NCBI GenBank assembly: GCA_905211345.1
Contig: CAJMAO010000055.1
Span: 1 to 10,437, forward strand
Direction: 5' to 3'
DNA: 10,437 nucleotides
Source of the DNA: an uncultured Prevotella sp.
Lineage (GTDB): Bacteria > Bacteroidota > Bacteroidia > Bacteroidales > Bacteroidaceae
Part shown: positions 5,177 to 10,437 of the stretch, piece after piece
How positions within the stretch are numbered: the first letter of the stretch is position 1
Layout of the letters: every line of letters starts with the position of its first letter
Program-made: the position numbers and the translations under genes
Notes under the pieces: generated by a model
Seen by the model: only the letters and a program-made list of their open reading frames with translations
Told to the model about the DNA's origin: nothing
Database searches by the model: none

Positions 5177-6075
5177 GTGTAGAGATAAAAGATTTGCGGT
5201 TGAAGAATCCGGTAATGGCAGCATCGGGAACGTTCGGATACGGGCCTGAATTTGCCGATTTCGTGCCTCTTGAAGGCATAGGAGGCATAATAGTGAAAGG
5301 CACCACTTTGAAACCGCGTGAGGGCAACGATTATCCCCGTATGGTTGAAACAGCGTCGGGAATGTTAAACTGTGTGGGCCTTCAAAATAAGGGAGTAGAC
5401 TACTTCTGTGAGCATATTTACCCGGAAATAAAGGACATTGACACTAATTTCATTGTCAACGTGAGCGGTTCTTCGCCTGAAGATTATGCTGAATGTGCCG
5501 CCCGCATCGGTGAGCTTGACCGTATTCCGGCCATCGAGTTGAACATTTCCTGCCCTAACGTTAGGGACGGAGGCATGGCGTTCGGCGTGACTTGTGCCGG
5601 TGCTTCGAGCGTTGTCAGGGCCGTGAGGGCAAAGTATCATAAGACGCTTATCGTCAAATTGTCGCCGAATGTGACTGATATTGCCGAGATTGCGCGTGCC
5701 GTTGAGGTGGAAGGGGCCGACAGCGTATCGCTCATTAACACGCTTATGGGTATGGCTATTGATATTGAAAAACGTTGTACAATGCTTAGTATCGGTACAG
5801 GAGGACTTAGCGGCCCTGCGGTTAAACCTGTCGCTTTACGTATGGTCTGGCAGGTTGCCAAGGCTGTAAAAATACCTGTAGTGGGTCTTGGAGGCATCTG
5901 TAATGCACGTGATGCCATTGAATTCTTAATGGCGGGGGCAACAGCCATAGAGATAGGTACGGCCAATTTTATTGACCCACAGGTGACAATAAAAGTGCGT
6001 GACGGCGTAAATGACTGGCTTGACAGCCACGGATGCAAGTCGGTTAAGGAAATAATCGGAGCCTTGGAGGCTTGA
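5164..6075 (+). CDS. pyrD: Dihydroorotate dehydrogenase B (NAD+), catalytic subunit
   Basis: 303 aa. Oxidises dihydroorotate to orotate with bound FMN, the fourth step of UMP synthesis; electrons leave through PyrK. Visible features of class 1B: MAASGTFGYG at 18-27, IVKGTTLKPR with K45, NCVGLQN at 69-75, the catalytic cysteine C130 in ELNISCPNV (class 1 enzymes use Cys where class 2 use Ser), VKLSPNV with K165, SLINTLMGMAID, and the phosphate-binding GLGGI / IEIGTA segments at 241-245 and 262-267. Length is typical. Start ATG 5164 overlaps the end of pyrK. Soluble, with no membrane-anchoring N-terminal helix of the quinone-linked type. Confidence 0.95.
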   Translation: MADLSVEIKDLRLKNPVMAASGTFGYGPEFADFVPLEGIGGIIVKGTTLKPREGNDYPRMVETASGMLNCVGLQNKGVDYFCEHIYPEIKDIDTNFIVNVSGSSPEDYAECAARIGELDRIPAIELNISCPNVRDGGMAFGVTCAGASSVVRAVRAKYHKTLIVKLSPNVTDIAEIARAVEVEGADSVSLINTLMGMAIDIEKRCTMLSIGTGGLSGPAVKPVALRMVWQVAKAVKIPVVGLGGICNARDAIEFLMAGATAIEIGTANFIDPQVTIKVRDGVNDWLDSHGCKSVKEIIGALEA

Positions 6076-6104
6076 AATCGTCAAACAGTCAAACTATAAT
6101 CAAT

Positions 6105-7712
6105 ATGAAAGACTTATCAATTTTTGTTTTGGCATTGCTTCTGTGCCTGCCTGTTATGGCACAACGCCAGTTGGCTTTCCCCGGTGCCGAGGGCTTTGGA
6201 AAGTACACTACGGGAGGCCGTGGAGGAAAAGTCTATTACGTGACACGTAACGACGATTGCACGGACAACAACCTTGTAGAAGGAACTTTGCGCTGGGCAT
6301 TACGCTCAGGTGATGCCACTCCGCGCACAGTTTTATTTAAAACGTGCGGCACTATATATCTTACTTCAAGATTATCGTTGGCGTATCCTAATGTAACAAT
6401 CGACGGCTCTACGGCTCCCGGAGGTGGAGTCTGCATAGCGGGGCACAAGTTTTCCGTGTCGAAACCTAATGTAATAATCCGCTATATGCGTTTCCGCGCA
6501 GGCGATGTGCCAGATAAAAGTTATCCTGCCGTGGATGTGGAGAACACCAGAAACGTAATAATCGACCATTGTTCGATTACTTGGTCAATGGAAGAATGTC
6601 TCACAATGTATGACTGCGACTCAACCACGGTGCAGTGGTCGATAATAGGCGAGGGACTGTATGCTTCAAAAAATGCTAAAGGCGCGCGTGCTTACGCCAC
6701 GCAGTGGGGCGGAGAACACAGTACGATGCACCACTGTCTGATAACTAACAGCAACAGCCGTTCGCCGCGTTTCAACGGTGTCCGTAACGGAAGTAAGAAG
6801 CGTGGGGATCACGACCAGTTTGTAGATAGCGAGTTTTTCAACAACGTTGTGTTCAACTGGGGCAAGCCGAACTCGCTTTACGGAGGCGAATGTTGCATGA
6901 CGATAAACAACGGAAACAGTTACAACCGTGTTTATATGGTGAACAATTACTTTCGTCCAGGACCGGCTACGGCCCTTAATGTTAGCACGAAACGTTTTTT
7001 CATAGAGGCTACGTCGAAAGACGGGCAAGGGCAATGGATGCTCAAGGGTAATAAGTTTGAGGAGAACAACAAGTTCGTTGACCCGTCAAGTTCATGTTGG
7101 AATGCCGAGACCTTGAGGAAGGTAAATGCCGATAACTGGTACGGATTCGCGTCAAACAGCGCCGACCGGGCCGTAGACATGGTGCTCGGTAACAATGAGG
7201 ATAGTTATAAGAAATATGCTTTAACGTCGCAAGAGGTTTCAAGCGGCATGTCGCTCCAGACAGCCGACGAGGCATATCGCGCTGTTGTCGTACACGCGGG
7301 GGCGTCTTTACCGGTGTATGACGAGGTTGACCGCCGACTGCTTGACGAGGCCGCAGGCAAACGTGATCCGCAGTTCGCGGGTTATAAGGACGGAAAAATG
7401 AGCCGCGGATTAGGTATAATAAACTCGCCGGCGGACGTAAAACTCTCTAAGACAGATGTTTTCAAGGTTGGCGATAAGACCGTAACCTACTATCCTTATC
7501 TAGGCGAGCGTGGCGGTGAAAAGGTGCTTCTTGACTCTGACGGAGACGGACTGCCTGACAAATATGAGACGGAAAAGGGGCTTAATCCTCATAACTCGTC
7601 CGACGGTGCGGCCATAACGGCGACGGGATACTCCAACCTCGAACTGTTCCTTCACGGCATAGCAGACGGTTCGTTACGTAAAAGTGACTATGAGACAGTA
7701 GCTGCCAAGTAA
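6105..7712 (+). CDS. Secreted pectate-lyase-like polysaccharide lyase
   Basis: 535 aa from the ATG at 6105; this start gives a clean signal peptide (MKDLSIFVLALLLCLPVMA, cleavage before Q20). The frame extends to a TTG at 6072 overlapping pyrD, which is unlikely. The mature protein starts AFPGAEGFGKYTTGGRGG, typical of Bacteroidetes pectate lyases of the PL1-like right-handed beta-helix group. It continues with VTIDGSTAPGGGVCI, RYMRFR, NVIIDHCSITWSMEE (about 150-164) and RSPRFNG (219-225; R222 is a candidate catalytic base). The C-terminus has a calcium-loop-like DSDGDGLPDKYE (477-488) and a GLNPHNSSDG segment. Expected role: calcium-dependent cleavage of polygalacturonate outside the cytoplasm. 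It follows pyrD after 29 nt with no visible promoter or terminator, so co-transcription is possible. No SusC/SusD genes are nearby. Substrate is inferred from family. Confidence 0.88.
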   Translation: MKDLSIFVLALLLCLPVMAQRQLAFPGAEGFGKYTTGGRGGKVYYVTRNDDCTDNNLVEGTLRWALRSGDATPRTVLFKTCGTIYLTSRLSLAYPNVTIDGSTAPGGGVCIAGHKFSVSKPNVIIRYMRFRAGDVPDKSYPAVDVENTRNVIIDHCSITWSMEECLTMYDCDSTTVQWSIIGEGLYASKNAKGARAYATQWGGEHSTMHHCLITNSNSRSPRFNGVRNGSKKRGDHDQFVDSEFFNNVVFNWGKPNSLYGGECCMTINNGNSYNRVYMVNNYFRPGPATALNVSTKRFFIEATSKDGQGQWMLKGNKFEENNKFVDPSSSCWNAETLRKVNADNWYGFASNSADRAVDMVLGNNEDSYKKYALTSQEVSSGMSLQTADEAYRAVVVHAGASLPVYDEVDRRLLDEAAGKRDPQFAGYKDGKMSRGLGIINSPADVKLSKTDVFKVGDKTVTYYPYLGERGGEKVLLDSDGDGLPDKYETEKGLNPHNSSDGAAITATGYSNLELFLHGIADGSLRKSDYETVAAK

Positions 7713-7734
7713 CGGTTTAGTCTGTTTTTTGAAA

Positions 7735-7791
7735 AAGACAAAGCGTCACAGGCGTGCCGATACGGCTTCCATGACGCTTTGTCTTATTTTA
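7735..7791. terminator. Long bidirectional terminator between convergent genes
   Basis: A perfect 14-bp stem AAGACAAAGCGTCA (7735-7748) / TGACGCTTTGTCTT (7772-7785) encloses an inner GCCG-ATA-CGGC hairpin (7756-7766). It is flanked by A-rich bases to the left and ATTTTAT to the right, so it can end both the lyase transcript (plus) and the TraB/GumN transcript (minus). Confidence 0.85.
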
Positions 7792-7801
7792 TATGGTGCG
7801 G

Positions 7802-8704
7802 CTATTTTACACCTTCTACCGTGTATCCGGCTTTTTTCAGCTGGTTAAGCACGCCGCGCTCTCCCGGCAGGTGCCCAGCTCCAACGGCGAAGAAAGTGCT
7901 TTTTTGCTTCATTATTCCGGGTATGAGCTTCATCCAGTTGTCGTTGCGGGCGTAGATAAGCGTATCTTTTTCCTCTGGCGTGGCGTCGCATGTGTTGTTC
8001 ATTTTTGCGTCCATAGCCTTTTCTATGGCGTCAAGATTTTGTGAAAAGAACGCCTTGATGATGTTTTCAGTCTGTTCTTCGTTGAACTCAAGATTGTCCG
8101 CAAGGCAGAGCAGCAGCTGTTTTTGGCGTTCCATTGTAGTGCTTTTATACAGCGTGTTGATTTGGAAATCGAACGTTTCCAGTCCACCTACGCCCTTTCC
8201 TTTGGCCGTGGCTTCCTTTTGGAAGTAGCCGTCAAAGCTGTTATTTGGATTGAATACGGGGTGCTTTTTCATGTAAATCAGCACTGTTAGTTGCACCTGT
8301 AAGGCATACGGGGTAAGTTTTCCTAGCTGCTGCATTACCATTGGATTAGTCAGCTCCACGCCCAAAACGCTTTTTACCAGCGCATTGATGCGTGTCATCT
8401 CGTCGGCTGTATAAAGTTTGTCTATGGTCTGTCCGTCGGGAAGCATCATAGCCGCCTGCATTTTTTGCATGTTTTCGGGCGAGGTTATGTCGGCCATTAT
8501 TATTTCGCCGTACACTTGTTCAGATGTTTCCAGTGCGGCCTTGAGGCCCTTTATGCTGTCGGCGAACGACGCGTCGGCCAAGTGATAGGTGCCGATGATG
8601 TACGAAGGTTTCTGCAATCCGTTGCCTGATATTTTCCAAAGCAACTGTGCCTGCGCGCTGAATGCTATGAGCATGAGGAGCAGCATTGTAGTGATTTTCT
8701 TCAT
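7802..8704 (-). CDS. TraB/GumN-family protein, exported
   Basis: 300 aa. The N-terminus is a signal peptide (MKKITTMLLLMLIAFSAQA, cleavage before Q20), so it acts in the periplasm or is anchored outside the cytoplasm. Family hallmarks are present: LWKIS then PSYIIGTYHLA with the GTYH motif at 38-41, a conserved glutamate E67, GVGGLET at 171-177, RNDNWM at 253-258, and AVGAGHLPGERGV at 273-285. The GxxH, E and GAGH residues are those proposed as metal ligands in the related TIKI/TraB metalloproteases; activity of bacterial members is unproven. The C-terminus ends KKAGYTVEGVK, as is usual. It is a single gene, convergent with the lyase, with a promoter-like box about 65 nt upstream. Family assignment is firm; the function is not known. 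Confidence 0.88.
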   Translation of the reverse strand: MKKITTMLLLMLIAFSAQAQLLWKISGNGLQKPSYIIGTYHLADASFADSIKGLKAALETSEQVYGEIIMADITSPENMQKMQAAMMLPDGQTIDKLYTADEMTRINALVKSVLGVELTNPMVMQQLGKLTPYALQVQLTVLIYMKKHPVFNPNNSFDGYFQKEATAKGKGVGGLETFDFQINTLYKSTTMERQKQLLLCLADNLEFNEEQTENIIKAFFSQNLDAIEKAMDAKMNNTCDATPEEKDTLIYARNDNWMKLIPGIMKQKSTFFAVGAGHLPGERGVLNQLKKAGYTVEGVK

Positions 8705-8769
8705 AAATACTTTTTCTTATTTGTTAGATTGGTGTTAATAGTAATGGTAAAAATGCTTATGTTTAGATG

Positions 8770-8777
8770 CAAAAGTA
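8770..8777 (-). promoter_or_regulatory. Putative -7 box of the TraB/GumN gene
   Basis: Minus strand TACTTTTG matches TAnnTTTG, giving a leader of about 60 nt before the start at 8704. The -33 element is weak: CTTG on the minus strand at 8796-8799 is the nearest match. Confidence 0.5.
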
Positions 8778-8861
8778 ATGGTTTCATTTTTCAATCAAGA
8801 ATGAATTTGTTTTTTTTTGCTAATTGATACGATATTTAACATTTACCGTTTGCCTAGATTT

Positions 8862-8898
8862 TAATAATAAAAAAGAGAGCGGCCAATTGACCGCTCTC
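8862..8898 (-). terminator. Rho-independent terminator, minus strand
   Basis: GAGAGCGG (8875-8882) pairs with CCGCTCTC (8891-8898), 8 bp, with a TCAATTGG loop on the minus strand, followed on that strand by TTTTTTATTATTA. It ends the small RNA candidate and would also catch read-through from aroC. Confidence 0.85.
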
Positions 8899-8967
8899 AA
8901 CCAACACAAAAACTAAACTAGACTTAATTGACAGAGTTGATAGTTTCACAACCTTCAAAAATGTCAA
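8862..8967 (-). ncRNA. Candidate small RNA of about 100 nt with own promoter and terminator
   Basis: A transcript starting about 8966 would run to the T tract at about 8862. It has a 5' hairpin (outer arms TGTCAAT 8962-8968 / ATTGACA 8927-8933, inner CAAC / GTTG), an unpaired U-rich middle and a terminator stem at the 3' end, the usual layout of a trans-acting small RNA. There is no convincing open frame. If the start is at 8966 the outermost pairs of the first stem are lost. Alternatively the promoter feeds the TraB/GumN gene and the hairpin is an attenuator; the independent box at 8770-8777 makes that less likely. No named family is recognised. Confidence 0.55.
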
Positions 8968-8969
8968 TG

Positions 8970-9000
8970 CAAATTTACTATAAAAAGTCGATATAGCAAA
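8970..9000 (-). promoter_or_regulatory. Promoter of the small RNA candidate
   Basis: On the minus strand TTTG (9000-8997) is followed after 19 nt by TAAATTTG (8977-8970), one of the two best two-box promoter matches in the window. It lies between the aroC stop (9038) and the terminator hairpin at 8875-8898, with no coding frame behind it. Confidence 0.65.
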
Positions 9001-9037
9001 TTTTTCAGTTACTTTTTTATTCTTTTAGTGTGAAAAA

Positions 9038-10111
9038 TCATATTTTAATTGTTCCGCACAGCAGATATTGGTCTAAAATGGTCATTGCCGCCATGGCTTC
9101 CACTATAGGCACGGCTCGTGGCAGCACGCAAGGGTCGTGGCGCCCATGTGCGGTCAATGTAGTTGCGTTGCCTTGCAGGTCGACGGTTTGTTGTTCTTTT
9201 AGCAGCGTGGCTACAGGTTTGAACGCTATCCGGAAGTAAATGTCCTCACCGTTGCTTATGCCGCCTTGTATGCCTCCGCTGCGGTTTGTTTTCGTCGTGA
9301 TGCGTCCGTTGTGGTTTATGAATATGTCGTTTGCCTCGCTGCCTTTCATCGTCGTAAACCCGAATCCTTCACCGAATTCTATGCCTTTTACTGCGTTTAT
9401 TCCGAGCATGGCATAGCCCAAAGCGGCTTGCAGCTTGTCAAATTCAGGCTCGCCTAATCCCGCGGGACAGCCTTTGATTACGCATGTTATGACACCGCCC
9501 ATTGTGTCGCCCTCGGCCTTGGCCTCGGCTATCAGCCTTGCCATTTCGGCCGCTTTTTCCTTGTCCGGACATCTCACGATGTTGCCCTCTGCCGCCTCAA
9601 TGTCGTATTTGCGGTAGTCGCCGTCGAGCCTTATGCCGCCTACTTGCGACGTATACGCATGCACGCTGATGCCGATTCGCCTCAGCGCGAGCTTTGCCAG
9701 CGCTCCTCCCACGCACCTGCTGATTGTCACCCGGGCCGACGAGCGTCCGCCTCCGCGGTGGTCGCGCAGGCCGTATTTCGCCGTGTATGTATAATCTGCG
9801 TGCGACGGGCGGTAAACGTTGCGCATGCCTTCGTAATCTTCTGACCTTTGGTTTGTGTTCTTCACGATGAAGCCTATGGGGCAGCCTGTGGTCTTGCCTT
9901 CGAACACGCCGCTCAGCAGTTCCACCCTGTCTGGCTCCTGTCTGCCTGTCGTTATGTGGCTTTGGCCCGGGCGGCGGCGGTCGAGTTCCTTTTGTATGAA
10001 GGTTTCGTCAATGCGTATGCCTGCCGGCATTCCGTCTATAATGCCGCCTACTGCCGTGCCGTGGCTTTCGCCGTAAGATGTCAGGCGGAATATGTGTCCT
10101 GTTGTATTCAT
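9038..10111 (-). CDS. aroC: Chorismate synthase
   Basis: 357 aa from the ATG at 10111, which gives the normal N-terminus MNTTGHIFRLTSYGESHG; the frame extends to 10144 but that part overlaps the preceding gene. The enzyme converts EPSP to chorismate with reduced FMN, the last shikimate-pathway step before aromatic amino acids and other chorismate products; cytoplasmic. Signature segments: GESHG at 14-18 (H17), RRRPGQ at 45-50, RQEPDRVELLSG, RPSHADYTYTAKYG at 101-114 (H104), RGGGRSSAR at 119-127, NRSGGIQGGISNGE at 276-289 and GRHDPC at 323-328 (D326). H17, H104 and D326 correspond to the known active-site residues. It starts 16 nt after the stop of the upstream gene, so they form an operon whose promoter is outside the window. 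Confidence 0.95.
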   Translation of the reverse strand: MNTTGHIFRLTSYGESHGTAVGGIIDGMPAGIRIDETFIQKELDRRRPGQSHITTGRQEPDRVELLSGVFEGKTTGCPIGFIVKNTNQRSEDYEGMRNVYRPSHADYTYTAKYGLRDHRGGGRSSARVTISRCVGGALAKLALRRIGISVHAYTSQVGGIRLDGDYRKYDIEAAEGNIVRCPDKEKAAEMARLIAEAKAEGDTMGGVITCVIKGCPAGLGEPEFDKLQAALGYAMLGINAVKGIEFGEGFGFTTMKGSEANDIFINHNGRITTKTNRSGGIQGGISNGEDIYFRIAFKPVATLLKEQQTVDLQGNATTLTAHGRHDPCVLPRAVPIVEAMAAMTILDQYLLCGTIKI

Positions 10112-10127
10112 TGTGTTGCGTTTTTGT

Positions 10128-10437
10128 TTACATTCTGTCGGCAAGAGACTTCAGGCGTTCTATAAGTTCGTTGCCGAGCGCGGTTTTATCTTCTATGTGC
10201 TTGCACACCATCTTTACGAATGCGTCGCTTTCGAATTCTCCACGCACCTGCTCGAAATCGAAGTCGCGCTGTTCCGTGGAGCCGTCAACGCCGAAGCCTA
10301 TGCGCGATACCATTGAGAACTCCTTGCGCGCGTCGTCGTACAGCATACGGTCCAATGCCACGACAGATTCGTTCCACTTTTTCACGATACCGATTATGTC
10401 TTCGGGAGTCAGCTGCTCGTATGTCTTGCCGTACCAC
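10128..10437 (-). CDS. C-terminal part of a protein resembling the Bacteroidetes DUF4954 family (5' end outside window)
   Basis: The frame is open to the window edge and gives 102 residues, beginning WYGKTYEQLTPEDIIG and ending LIERLKSLADRM. The piece is charged and mostly helical (ALDRMLYDDARKEFS, then FDFEQVRGEFESD), without membrane segments. The text resembles the end of the large Bacteroidetes proteins with a left-handed beta-helix, sugar-nucleotide-transferase-like N-terminus grouped as DUF4954; that domain is not in view, so the assignment is from memory and tentative. An internal GTG at 10385 is not a real start because the frame continues upstream. It is the gene directly upstream of aroC, sharing its transcript. 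Confidence 0.6.
   Translation of the reverse strand, partial: WYGKTYEQLTPEDIIGIVKKWNESVVALDRMLYDDARKEFSMVSRIGFGVDGSTEQRDFDFEQVRGEFESDAFVKMVCKHIEDKTALGNELIERLKSLADRM

Noticed and set aside
5637..6038. 133-codon open frame opposite pyrD, and similar ones opposite pyrK, the lyase and aroC
   Set aside because: All are mirror frames of clearly functional genes with no independent support.
6072..6104. TTG start of the lyase overlapping the pyrD stop
   Set aside because: The ATG at 6105 begins an ideal signal peptide; the extension would bury it.

Overview
The window looks like chromosomal DNA from a Bacteroidales bacterium, most probably Prevotella or a close relative. The evidence is promoter boxes of the Bacteroidetes type (TTTG, about 20 nt, then TAnnTTTG), very weak Shine-Dalgarno sites, an SDDDDD tag after a lipoprotein cysteine, and Bacteroidales-like versions of holA, pyrK/pyrD, aroC and a TraB/GumN protein. 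No phage, transposon, CRISPR or tRNA is visible. Most of the window is core genome with small accessory pieces between housekeeping genes.

Left part (1-1220). A repeat-rich intergenic block (a short perfect hairpin plus three 22-bp degenerate tandem units) precedes a promoter and a roughly 280-nt stretch that reads as a structured non-coding RNA with a terminator-like 3' end. An acidic lipoprotein gene with a probable surface-export tag follows, then a good terminator and two further hairpins.

Centre-left (1222-3033). A two-gene minus-strand unit (stand-alone PD-(D/E)XK nuclease-like protein, then a 60-aa two-helix membrane protein) diverges from holA, the DNA polymerase III delta subunit, across about 118 bp. 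holA ends at a strong terminator.

Centre (3034-7791). A 740-bp very AT-rich non-coding stretch holds a perfect 22-bp palindrome and several inverted repeats. It leads to an XRE-type helix-turn-helix gene with its own promoter and terminator. Next comes pyrK-pyrD (electron-transfer and catalytic subunits of the NAD-linked dihydroorotate dehydrogenase, overlapping by 13 bp) behind a near-consensus promoter, followed after 29 nt by a secreted pectate-lyase-like enzyme. A long hairpin terminator closes the unit.

Right part (7802-10437, minus strand). In order of transcription: the C-terminal end of a protein resembling the Bacteroidetes DUF4954 family, aroC (chorismate synthase), an apparently independent small RNA gene of about 100 nt with its own promoter and terminator, and a secreted TraB/GumN-family protein.

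The least explained items are the two RNA candidates (219-510 and 8862-8969) and the repeat-rich control region in front of the helix-turn-helix gene. I do not see a convincing new multi-gene system.
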